A stretch of 56,853 bases of DNA from Lentzea kentuckyensis (GTDB taxonomy: Bacteria > Actinomycetota > Actinomycetes > Mycobacteriales > Pseudonocardiaceae), in contig NZ_MUYM01000097.1 in assembly GCF_002150765.1 (NCBI RefSeq), forward strand, positions 1 through 56,853, read 5' to 3'. How positions within the stretch are numbered: the first letter of the stretch is position 1; the number at the start of each line of letters is the position of its first letter. Under the pieces are notes generated by a model. That model saw only the letters and a program-made list of their open reading frames with translations, had not been told where the DNA came from and made no database searches. The position numbers were made by a program, and so were the translations under genes. Shown here piece after piece: positions 17,426-30,987 of the stretch.

Positions 17426-19376
17426 GCGCGGGGTTCTGCACCGGCGAGCCGATACCGACCGGGGAGATCGGCAGCAGCTTGCGACCGGTGGGCCCGACCT
17501 CGATGTCCGTGCCCATCGCAGGGCAGACACCGCAGTCGAAGCACGGGGTCCAGCGGCAGTCGTCCTGCTCGCGCTCGTCCAGCGCGTCCTGCCAGTCGGC
17601 CCAGAGCCATTCCTTGTCGAGCCCGGAGTCGAGGTGGTCCCAGGGCAGGACCTCCAGCTCCTCGCGCTCGCGGGTGGTGAACCAGGCGAGGTCGACGCCG
17701 AGCGGTTCCAGCGCCTCCGCGGCCTTGGCGGTCCAGCGGTCGTAGGAGAAGTGCTCGCTCCAGCCGTCGAACCGGCCACCGTCGCGCCACACCGCCTCGA
17801 TGACCTTGCCGATGCGCCGGTCACCCCGGCTGAGCAGGCCTTCGATCAGGCTCGGCTTGCCGTCGTGGTAGCGCATGCCGATGTTGCGGCCGAGGCTGCG
17901 GTCGCTGTTCACGGCCTCGCGGAGCTTGCGCAGCCGGTCGTCCACCGTGTCCGGGTCGCACTGCGGGGCCCACTGGAAGGGCGTGTGCGGCTTGGGCACG
18001 AACCCGCCGATCGAGATGGTGCAGCGGACGTCGTTGCGGCCGCTCGCCTGCCGGCCCGCGCGGATGACGTTCTTCGCCATCTCCGCGATCTGCAGGACGT
18101 CCTCGTCCTCCTCCGTCGGCAGGCCGCACATGAAGTACAGCTTCACCTGCCGCCAGCCGTTGGAGAACGCGGCCGACACCGTCCGGATGAGGTCCTCTTC
18201 GGACACCATCTTGTTGATGACGCGCCGCATCCGCTCGCTGCCGCCCTCGGGCGCGAAGGTGAGACCCGAGCGCCTTCCGTTGCGGGACAACTCGTTCGCG
18301 AGATCGATGTTGAACGCGTCGACGCGTGTGCTGGGCAGGCTCAGGCCCGTGTTCGTGCCCTCGTAGCGGTCCGCGAGACCCTTGGTGATCTCCGCGATCT
18401 CGCTGTGGTCCGCACTGGACAGGCTGAGCAACCCGACCTCTTCGAAGCCGGTCGCCTCCAGTCCCTTCTGGACCATCGCGCCGATGCCCTCGATCGACCG
18501 CTCGCGCACCGGCCGGGTGATCATGCCCGCCTGGCAGAACCGGCAGCCGCGGGTGCAGCCGCGGAAGATCTCGACGCTCATCCGCTCGTGCACGCTCTCG
18601 GCGAGCGGCACCAGCGGCTGCTTCGGGTACGGCCACGCGTCGAGGTCCATCGTGGTCCGCTTGAACACGCGGTACGGCACCCGGTCGCGGTTCGGCACGA
18701 CGCGCTGGATGCGGCCGTCCGGCAGGTACTCCACGTCGTAGAAGCGCGGGATGTACACGCCACCGGTCTCGGCGAGCCTGGTCAGCACCTCGTCGCGGCC
18801 ACCGGGGCAGCCCTCGGCCTTCCAGGCCTTCACGATCTCGGTGATCTCGAGGACGGCCTCTTCACCGTCGCCGAGCACCGCCGCGTCCACGAAGTCCGCG
18901 ATGGGCTCCGGGTTGAACGCCGCGTGCCCGCCGGCCACCACGATCGGGTGGTCCTCGGTGCGGTCCGCCGCGTGCAGCGGGATGCCCGCGAGGTCCAGCG
19001 CCGTGAGCATGTTCGTGTAGCCCAGCTCCGTGGCGAAGCTGATGCCGAACAGGTCGAACGCCTTGACGGGCCGGTGCGCGTCCACCGTGAACTGCGGAAC
19101 CTCGTGCTCACGCATGAGCGCCTCGAGGTCCGGCCACACGGCGTAGGTGCGCTCGGCGAGCACGTCCGGCAGCTCGTTGAGGATTTCGTAGAGGATCATG
19201 ACGCCCTGGTTGGGCAGGCCGACCTCGTACGCGTCGGGATACATCAAAGCCCAGCGCACGGACGCCGCGTCCCAGTCCTTGACGGTCGCGTTGAGCTCCC
19301 CGCCGACGTACTGCACCGGCTTGGAGATCCGCGGCAGCAGAGGCTCCAACCTGGGGAAAACAGACTCGACACTCAC
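17415..19376 (-). CDS. TIGR03960-family B12-binding-domain radical SAM protein
   Basis: 653 residues. Seen: an N-terminal cobalamin-binding-like Rossmann region (about 35-190, MYPDAYEVGLPNQG, VVAGGHAAFNPEP), then the radical SAM core with the [4Fe-4S] triad CTRGCRFC (CxxxCxxC), a GGSERMRR segment, and a C-terminal part with CFDCGVCPAMG. The cysteine cluster at the end is typical of this family. Function is not established; the constant neighbour is DUF2344 and the rne/rplU/rpmA block, suggesting RNA or ribosome modification (inference). Start GTG at 19376. It follows the ABC permease gene by 42 bp. Confidence 0.93.
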   Translation of the reverse strand: MSVESVFPRLEPLLPRISKPVQYVGGELNATVKDWDAASVRWALMYPDAYEVGLPNQGVMILYEILNELPDVLAERTYAVWPDLEALMREHEVPQFTVDAHRPVKAFDLFGISFATELGYTNMLTALDLAGIPLHAADRTEDHPIVVAGGHAAFNPEPIADFVDAAVLGDGEEAVLEITEIVKAWKAEGCPGGRDEVLTRLAETGGVYIPRFYDVEYLPDGRIQRVVPNRDRVPYRVFKRTTMDLDAWPYPKQPLVPLAESVHERMSVEIFRGCTRGCRFCQAGMITRPVRERSIEGIGAMVQKGLEATGFEEVGLLSLSSADHSEIAEITKGLADRYEGTNTGLSLPSTRVDAFNIDLANELSRNGRRSGLTFAPEGGSERMRRVINKMVSEEDLIRTVSAAFSNGWRQVKLYFMCGLPTEEDEDVLQIAEMAKNVIRAGRQASGRNDVRCTISIGGFVPKPHTPFQWAPQCDPDTVDDRLRKLREAVNSDRSLGRNIGMRYHDGKPSLIEGLLSRGDRRIGKVIEAVWRDGGRFDGWSEHFSYDRWTAKAAEALEPLGVDLAWFTTREREELEVLPWDHLDSGLDKEWLWADWQDALDEREQDDCRWTPCFDCGVCPAMGTDIEVGPTGRKLLPISPVGIGSPVQNPALTP

Positions 19377-19418
19377 ACGACCAGAGTAACGCCGTGCGGT
19401 GGTGACGCCGAATCGCGG

Positions 19419-20261
19419 TCAGTCCAGCAACAACTTCCCCAGGCGCCGCGCCGCCACCACCGTTCCCACAACGGCCATGACCGCGAAATAGGCGACGTGA
19501 CCGAGCATCCCCCAGCCGACCACACCCAGCGTGAGCCCGCGCATGAGCTCGATCGCGTGGTAGAGCGGCGTCCAGCTGACCACCACCTGCAACCAGCCCG
19601 GGTAGACCGACAGCGGGTAGAACGTCGTCGAGAACAGGAACAGCGGCAACACCGCGAGCTGTACCAGGTCGAAGTCCTGCCAGGACCGCATGAACGTCGT
19701 CGCCGCCATGCCCACCGCCGCGAACGCGAACGCCACGAGCAGCGCCACCGGCAACGCGAGCAACGCCCACGGCGAGACGATCAGCCCCATCCCGAGCATC
19801 ACCGCGAGGAACCCGGCCGAGTACAGCCCGCCCCGCAGGAGCGCCCAGGCGATCTCGCCGATCGCGATGTCCATCGGCCCCATCGGCGTCGTGAGCATCG
19901 AGTCGTACAGCTTCACGTACTTGAACTTGAAGAACACGTTGAACGTCGCGTCGTACACGGCCCCGTTCATCGCGGACGCCGCCAGCAACGCCGGCGCCAC
20001 GAACGCCGCGTAACCGATCGGCTGCCCGTCCGGCCCGGCCACCGAGCTCACCATCTGCCCGAACCCGAGCCCCAGCGACCACAGGAACAACAAGGGCTCG
20101 AACGCCCCGCCGACCAGCACGAACCACGCGCGCCGGTTCACGAGCGCCGCCCGTTCGACGAGCATGCTCGCCTTCCGGCCGTAGAGCCCGGGCGGGATCA
20201 CCCGCCACAACAACCCGACGCTCGCGGGCGCGGCCTTCTCTCGATCGAGGGTCTGCGTCAT
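19419..20261 (-). CDS. ABC-2 type transporter permease (second)
   Basis: 280 residues with six predicted membrane helices after a roughly 40-residue cytosolic N-terminus. Seen: FFKFKYVKLYDSMLTTPM, AIGEIAWALLRGG, and the closing ABC-2 motif FLFSTTFYPLSVYPGW then TPLYHAIELMRGL, as in NodJ/DrrB-type exporters. ATG at 20261 overlaps the preceding permease stop (ATGA), so the two permeases are translationally coupled and likely form a heterodimer. Substrate unknown; relatives export lipids, polysaccharides or drugs. Confidence 0.93.
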   Translation of the reverse strand: MTQTLDREKAAPASVGLLWRVIPPGLYGRKASMLVERAALVNRRAWFVLVGGAFEPLLFLWSLGLGFGQMVSSVAGPDGQPIGYAAFVAPALLAASAMNGAVYDATFNVFFKFKYVKLYDSMLTTPMGPMDIAIGEIAWALLRGGLYSAGFLAVMLGMGLIVSPWALLALPVALLVAFAFAAVGMAATTFMRSWQDFDLVQLAVLPLFLFSTTFYPLSVYPGWLQVVVSWTPLYHAIELMRGLTLGVVGWGMLGHVAYFAVMAVVGTVVAARRLGKLLLD

Positions 20262-21031
20262 ACCGCCAGCCTCCGGTGGAAGAACTTCACGCCGAGCGCG
20301 ATGCCGCCGGCCGTCAGCGCGACGAGATACGCGATGTGCCCCAGCGCCGGTAAGAGGTCGATGGTGCCGAACGTCGTCCCCCTGGCGAGCTCGATCCCGT
20401 GCCACGCCGGGGTCAGCCACACCAGCGGCAACAACCAGTCCGGCAGTTGGCTGACCGGGAAGAACGCGCCGGTGAACAACGTCATCGGCATCAGCACGAA
20501 CCGGAAGATCGTGGTGAAGCCGTCCGGCTTCTCCAACGTGGCGCTGTAGGCCACCAACGGCGCACTGAACGCCAGCGCCGCCAACGTCGCGAACACGACG
20601 GACAACAAAATCCCTGGCCCGGCGGCCGCGCCGAGGACCGCCGCGATGATCACGAACACCGTCGACCGCACGGCCAGCTGCGACCCGACCCACATCATCT
20701 GCCCGTAGAGCACCTGCGCCGGGGTGATCGGCGTGGCCACCATCGCGATGAAGGACTTCTGCCACATGAACTGCGACAGGATCGGGTAGGTCGAATCGAA
20801 CGTGGCCCCCTGGATGGCCGTGACCACGACCAACGCGGGCGCGAGGTACTCGAGGTACGACACGCCACCGATCAGCGCCGTCGACCGCACCTGGGACCCG
20901 AACCCGAACCCGAGCGCCACCAGGAACAACAGCGGCGTCAAGAAACTCGACACCACCGTGGCCCGCCAGTTGCGCCGGTACCACGTCCAGAACTTCTCGA
21001 AGGTGAACCAGGACCCCCTGAGCGTGTGCAT
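20258..21031 (-). CDS. ABC-2 type transporter permease (first)
   Basis: 257 residues, six predicted helices. Seen: LEYLAPALVVVTAIQGATFDSTYP-type segment near residue 80, QKSFIAMVATPITP, LFTGAFFPVSQLPDW and TPAWHGIELARG, the same layout as its neighbour, so the two permeases are paralogues. Its ATG overlaps the ATPase stop by one base (TGATG). Middle gene of a three-gene exporter operon. Confidence 0.93.
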   Translation of the reverse strand: MHTLRGSWFTFEKFWTWYRRNWRATVVSSFLTPLLFLVALGFGFGSQVRSTALIGGVSYLEYLAPALVVVTAIQGATFDSTYPILSQFMWQKSFIAMVATPITPAQVLYGQMMWVGSQLAVRSTVFVIIAAVLGAAAGPGILLSVVFATLAALAFSAPLVAYSATLEKPDGFTTIFRFVLMPMTLFTGAFFPVSQLPDWLLPLVWLTPAWHGIELARGTTFGTIDLLPALGHIAYLVALTAGGIALGVKFFHRRLAV

Positions 21032-21945
21032 CAGTCCACCAACGTCCGACCCGTGAGCCTCAGGAACACGTCCTCCAGCGAACTGCGCCGAACAAGGCTC
21101 TGCACCGGCCGCACGCCGTGCTCGTGCACCTTCGCCAGCGTGTGCTCGCCATCCTGCGTGTAAAGCAACAACCGATCCGGCAACACCTCGACCCGCTCGG
21201 CGAACCGCTCGAGATCCGGCTTCTCGGCCCCCGGCTGGAACCGCAACTCCAGCACCTCCCTGGTCGAGTACCGCCCGATCAACTCGCTGGGCGACCCCTC
21301 AGCCGCGATCCGCCCGCCATCCATCACCACGAGCCGATCGCAGAGTTGCTCGGCCTCGTCCATGTAATGGGTCGTGATGATGAGCGTGACCCCGTCCTGC
21401 TTCAACCGGAACAGCCTGTCCCACAACAGATGCCGAGCCTGCGGATCCAACCCGGTGGTCGGCTCGTCCAACAGCAGCAACTCCGGATCGTTGACCAACG
21501 ACCGAGCAATCGTCAGCCGCCGCTTCATCCCACCGCTGAGCGGCTCGACCTCGTGATCCGCCCGGTCCGAGAGCTGCGCGAACTCCAGCAACTCCGCAGC
21601 CTTCTCCCGACACTTCTGCCGCGACATCCCGAAGTACCTGCCGTAAATCTGCAGGTTCTGCCGAACCGTCAACTCCGTGTCCAAGTTGTCCAGCTGCGGC
21701 ACCACCCCCAGCCGAGCCCGAATCTTCGGCCCGTCGACGTCCGGATCCATCCCGAGGACCTTCAGTTCCCCACCAGTGCGCCCGGAGACACACGAGATCA
21801 TCCGCATGGTCGACGACTTCCCCGCCCCATTGGGCCCCAGAAACCCGAACGCCTCCCCCTTGCGCACCTCGACGTCGACGCCGCGCACGGCCTCGAACGT
21901 CCCAAAATGCTTGGTCAGCGCCTTGGCCTCGACGAGGTTCTCCAC
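21031..21945 (-). CDS. ABC transporter ATP-binding protein (NodI/DrrA-like)
   Basis: 304 residues. Seen: Walker A FGFLGPNGAGKSS, Q-loop VVPQLDNLD, signature LSGGMKRRL, Walker B LLLLDEPTTGLDPQ, H-loop ITTHYMDEAE, and a C-terminal extension of about 80 residues as in DrrA/NodI exporters. GTG at 21945 was chosen over a TTG 14 codons upstream. It gives the usual start VENLVEAKALTKHFG, and a TAACGT hexamer sits exactly 7 bases before it, consistent with a leaderless transcript. Divergent from the GNAT gene with 55 bp between starts. Confidence 0.94.
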   Translation of the reverse strand: MENLVEAKALTKHFGTFEAVRGVDVEVRKGEAFGFLGPNGAGKSSTMRMISCVSGRTGGELKVLGMDPDVDGPKIRARLGVVPQLDNLDTELTVRQNLQIYGRYFGMSRQKCREKAAELLEFAQLSDRADHEVEPLSGGMKRRLTIARSLVNDPELLLLDEPTTGLDPQARHLLWDRLFRLKQDGVTLIITTHYMDEAEQLCDRLVVMDGGRIAAEGSPSELIGRYSTREVLELRFQPGAEKPDLERFAERVEVLPDRLLLYTQDGEHTLAKVHEHGVRPVQSLVRRSSLEDVFLRLTGRTLVD

Positions 21946-22000
21946 ACAGCCCACGTTAACGACCAGGTCCGACAATTCTCGACGCAATTACGATCGCCCC

Positions 22001-22591
22001 ATGCCAGAGATCGAACTGCGATGGCTGTCCGAAGCCACCGACCAGCTGCGCACCGAGATCCACACCGTCGTACACGACGTGGTGGCAGCAGGCGGCGCCG
22101 TCGGCTACCACGAGCCCCCCACCTTCGACCGCATCTCCCTCTGGCTGGACGGCGTCCTCAAACAGGTCCGCGACAACGACGCCGCCTTCGCCACCGCCTC
22201 CGTAGACGGCACCGTCCAAGCAGTAGGCCTGTGGCGACGCGGCAGCACCGCCGTCTTCCAACACCGCGCCGAAATCCAGCAGGTCATGGCCCACCCCTCA
22301 GCACGCGGCCTGGGCCTGGGCAAACGGGTGGTGCAGGGCCTGGTGGACCGCGCGCGAGAGGCGGGCATCGAAATCGTCATGCTCGGCACACGCGGCAACA
22401 ACCACGGCGCAATCGAGCTCTACGAGAGCATCGGCTTCCGCGAATACGGCCGCATGCCCAACGCAATCGCCGTGGGCAACGAACGCTGGGACTCCGTGGA
22501 CATGTACCTGCCGCTCGGCTACCCGAAGGACACGATCCTCAACGGCTCCACCCCCGGCGGCCTGGGAAGCAGTCCACGCCGGACGGGTTGA
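22001..22591 (+). CDS. GNAT-family N-acetyltransferase
   Basis: 196 residues. Seen: acetyl-CoA motif A as VMAHPSARGLGLGKRVV (R-G-L-G-L-G), followed by GTRGNNHGAIELYESIGF, the usual beta5/alpha4 segment, and a proline/glycine-rich tail. Substrate unknown. No Shine-Dalgarno is present; TACGAT lies 6 bases before the ATG, so a leaderless transcript is likely. It shares its promoter region with the ABC operon. Confidence 0.9.
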   Translation: MPEIELRWLSEATDQLRTEIHTVVHDVVAAGGAVGYHEPPTFDRISLWLDGVLKQVRDNDAAFATASVDGTVQAVGLWRRGSTAVFQHRAEIQQVMAHPSARGLGLGKRVVQGLVDRAREAGIEIVMLGTRGNNHGAIELYESIGFREYGRMPNAIAVGNERWDSVDMYLPLGYPKDTILNGSTPGGLGSSPRRTG

Positions 22592-22647
22592 TCGCAACGG
22601 CGAAGGCGACGCCGTAGGCGAGCTGCTTTTCGCATGCGCTCCGGGTG

Positions 22648-22698
22648 GGGTCCCCCCTGATCAGATTGGCAGGGGGGCTGGGGGACCGAGTCCCCCAG
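22648..22698. terminator. G/C-tract double hairpin between convergent genes
   Basis: Two perfect inverted repeats lie side by side: CCCCCCT (22652-22658) with AGGGGGG (22671-22677), and CTGGGGGAC (22678-22686) with GTCCCCCAG (22690-22698) around a 3-base loop. The segment GGTCCCCC at 22649-22656 can also pair with GGGGGACC at 22680-22687, so alternative folds exclude each other. It lies between the 3' ends of the GNAT gene and ndk and probably serves as a bidirectional terminator. It may be a copy of a dispersed element. The rest of the 260-bp gap holds no convincing gene. Confidence 0.6.
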
Positions 22699-22851
22699 GG
22701 GAAGCACGCAACAGGAACCCGCCAACGAAACAGGGGGACGCTACGGAAAACACGCGCATATGCACGCTCCCGCAAGCGTCCCCCCGAACTCGGAACCCCT
22801 ACATCTCAACCTGCTCAGAGGCCCCGACAAGATCGAAAAGAACCGAAAACC

Positions 22852-23262
22852 TCAGAGGTTCGGGAACCAGATCTTGATCTCGCGCTCAGCCGACTCCGCC
22901 GAGTCCGACCCGTGCACCAGGTTGTACTGGACCTCCAGCCCGAAGTCCCCGCGAATCGTCCCCGGAGTCGCCTTCTCCACCGGGTCGGTCCCACCGGCCA
23001 GCTGACGGAACGCGGGAATCGCCCGAGTGCCCTCGACCACCAGCGCCACCAACGGCCCACCGGTGATGAAGTCGACCAGGTCGTTGTAGAACGACTTGCC
23101 ATCGTGCTCCGCGTAGTGCTGCTCAGCGGTGGCGCGATCCGCCGTCCGCAGCTCCAGGGCGGCGAGCTTGAGCCCCTTGCGCTCGATCCGGGCGATCACC
23201 TCGCCAACAAGACCACGCTCAACGCCATCGGGCTTAACCAGAACCAGGGTGCGCTCGGACAC
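22852..23262 (-). CDS. ndk: Nucleoside diphosphate kinase
   Basis: 136 residues, the normal length. Catalyses phosphate transfer between nucleoside di- and triphosphates through a phospho-His. Seen: TLVLVKPDGVERGLVGEV at the N-terminus, FITGGPLVALVVEG, and the active-site motif NLVHGSDSAESAEREI with the catalytic His. GTG at 23262 was chosen as it gives the canonical VSERTLVLVKPDG start, with GAGGAG about 11 bases upstream; longer in-frame codons are non-homologous. Confidence 0.98.
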   Translation of the reverse strand: MSERTLVLVKPDGVERGLVGEVIARIERKGLKLAALELRTADRATAEQHYAEHDGKSFYNDLVDFITGGPLVALVVEGTRAIPAFRQLAGGTDPVEKATPGTIRGDFGLEVQYNLVHGSDSAESAEREIKIWFPNL

Positions 23263-23354
23263 GACGGTGTGACTCCTCAAACAGGTCAAAACACGGGAAG
23301 TGCCGACAAGCGTAACCGCGCACACCCCGCCCGCTTAAGCAGGGCTGTGACCCC

Positions 23355-23439
23355 GGATACGCCAGTGCCCGACGCAGGACCGCCAGTGCTCGACGCCGGG
23401 ACCGCCAGTGCTCGGCGCGGATACGCCGGCACTCGGCAC
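23355..23439. repeat. Four imperfect tandem repeats of about 21 bp
   Basis: Units start at 23355, 23377, 23399 and 23419 and share the core GGA(T/C)(A)CCGCCAGTGCTCG-like sequence followed by a GC-rich tail; lengths are 22, 22, 20 and 21 bases. They lie between the 3' end of the DHA2 transporter and the 5' end of ndk, so they could affect the transporter mRNA end or the ndk promoter. A following CGCGAAAGTCCCGC segment is GC-palindrome-like. No gene is visible in this 215-bp gap. Confidence 0.65.
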
Positions 23440-23477
23440 GGGAGCGCGAAAGTCCCGCACCGAGCGCCAACAACCCA

Positions 23478-24920
23478 CTAATGCACCAGCACAGGCTGAC
23501 CGTCCCGGACGACAGTGACCTGCCGCAGCACGAACACCGCCAGCCCCAGCGCCACCGCCACGAGCACCGCGGAGATCCAGAACGCCAGGTGGAAGCCGGA
23601 GGTCAGCGCCTCCAACCGCCCCACACCGGACGCCACCAGCGACGACGTGTACGTGGTCGAGGTGGTGGCCAGGACCGCGAGCCCGAGCGCACCGCCCACC
23701 TGCGCGGTCGTGTTCACCAGGCCCGAGGCCAGGCCGGCCTCGTCGGGCGAGGCGCCGGACATGGCCAGCGTCATCAGCGCCGGGAACGACAGGCCCAGGC
23801 CGATGCCGAGCGGCGCCACCGCGGGCAGGATGTCCGCGAAGTACGAGCCGTCGACCGGCACCTGCGTGAACACCACCATGCCCACCAGCATGAACAGCAG
23901 GCCCACGATCAGCATGTTCCGCTCGCCGAACCGGGTGTTCAGGCGTGCCGACAACGACACGGAGAACACCGCGATCGCGCCGGCGACCGGCATGAACGCC
24001 AGGCCGATCTGCAACGGCGTGTACTGCAGCACCAGCTGCATGTAGAGCGTGCCGAGGAAGAACAGTCCGAACATGCCGGCGACCATCGAGATCTGCACGA
24101 GGTTCGCACCCGTCACGTTGCGCGACCTGAACACCCGCAACGGCAGCAACGGCTTCGCGGCGGTGCGTTGGCGCACAACGAATCCCGCCAGCAACGCCAA
24201 CGCGACGGCGCCCAACAGAAGGGTGTGCGCGGAGCCGAAGCCGTAGTGCTCCGCCTTGACGATCGTGTACACGCCGAGCATCACCGCGGCGACGATCAGC
24301 AACGCGCCCAGCACGTCCGCACCCTCGCGCAGGCCGAGGCCGACCGAGGAAGGCACCAGCCGGACGGCGGCCACCGCCGCGACGATGCCGATCGGGATGT
24401 TCACGAAGAAGATCCAGTGCCACGACATGGCGTCGGTCAGCACGCCGCCGAGCAACAGGCCGATGGACGCGCCCGCCGCCGCCACGAAGCTGAACACGCC
24501 GATGGCGCGCCGCTGCTCCTCCGGCTTCGGGAACATCGTCACGACCATGCCCAGCGTCACCGACGTGGCCAGCGCGCCACCGGCACCCTGGACGAAACGA
24601 GAAACGATCAGCATCTCGCTGCTGAACGACACGCCGCACAGCAGCGAGGCGACGGTGAAGACGCCGAGGCCGATCAGGAACACCTTCTTGTGTCCGATCA
24701 GGTCACCCAGACGCCCAGCGAGCAGCAGCAGACCGCCGTAGGCGATCAGGTACGCGTTCACGACCCAGGCCAGACCGGCCTGGCCGAACTTGAGGTCTTC
24801 TTCGATCGCGGGCAGCGCGACGTTCACGATCGTCTGGTCCAGCACGATCATCAACATCCCTGCGCACAGCACGATCAGCGCGAGCCAGCGCGAATCCGTC
24901 TTCGGTCCCCCTGAGTTCAT
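23478..24920 (-). CDS. DHA2-family (EmrB/QacA) drug:proton antiporter
   Basis: 480 residues with 14 predicted helices. Seen: the DHA2 motif MIVLDQTIVNVALP in helix 1, motif A GRLGDLIGHKKVF in loop 2-3, GAGGALATSVTLGMV in helix 4 and motif C-like AAGASIGLLLGGVLTD in helix 5. Known relatives export lipophilic drugs, dyes or the cell's own antibiotics. ATG at 24920 lacks a Shine-Dalgarno; TACGGT sits exactly 7 bases upstream, suggesting a leaderless transcript even though it follows the MarR gene by only 40 bp. A perfect 6-bp inverted repeat (24937-24958) overlaps that promoter. Confidence 0.94.
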   Translation of the reverse strand: MNSGGPKTDSRWLALIVLCAGMLMIVLDQTIVNVALPAIEEDLKFGQAGLAWVVNAYLIAYGGLLLLAGRLGDLIGHKKVFLIGLGVFTVASLLCGVSFSSEMLIVSRFVQGAGGALATSVTLGMVVTMFPKPEEQRRAIGVFSFVAAAGASIGLLLGGVLTDAMSWHWIFFVNIPIGIVAAVAAVRLVPSSVGLGLREGADVLGALLIVAAVMLGVYTIVKAEHYGFGSAHTLLLGAVALALLAGFVVRQRTAAKPLLPLRVFRSRNVTGANLVQISMVAGMFGLFFLGTLYMQLVLQYTPLQIGLAFMPVAGAIAVFSVSLSARLNTRFGERNMLIVGLLFMLVGMVVFTQVPVDGSYFADILPAVAPLGIGLGLSFPALMTLAMSGASPDEAGLASGLVNTTAQVGGALGLAVLATTSTTYTSSLVASGVGRLEALTSGFHLAFWISAVLVAVALGLAVFVLRQVTVVRDGQPVLVH

Positions 24921-24936
24921 AAGAGGAACCGTAACA

Positions 24937-24958
24937 GATAGTTTTGTACGGGACTATC
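24937..24958. promoter_or_regulatory. Candidate MarR operator before the DHA2 exporter
   Basis: GATAGT (24937-24942) and ACTATC (24953-24958) form a perfect inverted repeat with a 10-base spacer and lie 3 bases upstream of the TACGGT -10-like hexamer of the transporter. The segments ACAAAACTAT and CGGGACTATC recur upstream of marR, supporting a shared recognition sequence. Confidence 0.5.
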
Positions 24959-24960
24959 TC

Positions 24961-25443
24961 TTACCCAACGGCATGACGCAGAGCACGTTTGCGCGGCGGC
25001 TTCTCGCACGGCATGGGCGTGCTCAACCGGCCTTCCATCAGCCGCGTCAGGCCGCCCACCAGGCCGTTTCGCTCGTCGTCCGGCAACGAGCCCAGCACGC
25101 TGCCGACGATCTCCTCGTACAGGTCGTCGGCCTTCGCCACGATCTCGCGGCCCGACTCGGTCACGACCACGACGCGGGCACGGCGGTCCGTCGGCGACGG
25201 CCGGCGCTCGGCGTAACCAGCGGATTCGAGCGCGTCCATGGTCACGACCATGGTCGTCTTGTCGATGCTGATCAGGTCGGCGATCTCGGTCTGCGTGAGG
25301 CCCGCGTCCAACGCGCTGGACAACACGCAGCGGGCTCGCGGAGTCAGTCCGATCTCCGCGAGCCGCGCCGTCAGCTCGGTCTCCAGCGCATGCCCCGTCC
25401 GATGCAGCAGCATCATCAGGTCAGTACACCCCGTCGCACCCAT
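24961..25443 (-). CDS. MarR-family transcriptional regulator
   Basis: 160 residues. Seen: the winged helix with LTQTEIADLISIDKTTMVV (recognition helix), ALESAGYAERRPSPTDRRA (wing, with the conserved DxRxR-like Asp/Arg) and flanking dimerisation helices; a basic tail KPPRKRAL ends the protein. It most likely represses the downstream DHA2 exporter and itself, released by a small ligand. No Shine-Dalgarno: TACCGT lies 7 bases before the ATG and a TGTTCTCGAACA palindrome sits just upstream of it. Confidence 0.94.
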   Translation of the reverse strand: MGATGCTDLMMLLHRTGHALETELTARLAEIGLTPRARCVLSSALDAGLTQTEIADLISIDKTTMVVTMDALESAGYAERRPSPTDRRARVVVVTESGREIVAKADDLYEEIVGSVLGSLPDDERNGLVGGLTRLMEGRLSTPMPCEKPPRKRALRHAVG

Positions 25444-25462
25444 GAGTACTACGGTACCAAAC

Positions 25463-25474
25463 TGTTCTCGAACA
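25463..25474. promoter_or_regulatory. Candidate operator upstream of marR
   Basis: TGTTC-TC-GAACA is a perfect 5+5 inverted repeat placed between the likely -35 and -10 regions of the marR promoter. Adjacent ACAAAACTAT (25472-25481) and CGGGACTATC (25489-25498, running into the end of the amylopullulanase gene) match segments of the operator at 24937-24958. Confidence 0.5.
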
Positions 25475-25493
25475 AAACTATTTCTGAGCGGGA

Positions 25494-30893
<5,400 letters not shown>

Positions 30894-30915
30894 CGCGACC
30901 TCCTTGTCGCAACTT

Positions 30916-30985
30916 CTTGCAGGGTTGCTGCACGAAACCACGACAATCAGCGGGAAACAATACGTCGGGCCTTGCAAATATTTGC
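30916..30985 (-). promoter_or_regulatory. Candidate LacI/MalR-type operators of the amylopullulanase
   Basis: Two CTTGCA-containing sites lie in the 94-bp upstream region. CTTGCAGGGTTGCTGCA starts at 30916 and includes the inverted arms TGCAG and CTGCA. CTTGCAAATATTTGC starts at 30971 and contains the perfect 12-base palindrome GCAAATATTTGC (30974-30985). CTTGCA-type repeats are known at Streptomyces maltose/amylase promoters controlled by LacI-family MalR; assignment here is inference. Confidence 0.5.
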
Positions 30986-30987
30986 GA

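Noticed and set aside
17346..20549. A 1,067-codon + strand open frame opposite the radical SAM and permease genes
   Set aside because: Composition is dominated by Arg/His/Asp/Val repeats of a shadow frame; the opposing genes carry full catalytic motifs.
22539..22775. A 78-codon open frame in the GNAT-ndk gap
   Set aside because: It overlaps the double-hairpin element, lacks a ribosome-binding site, and has no recognisable motif.
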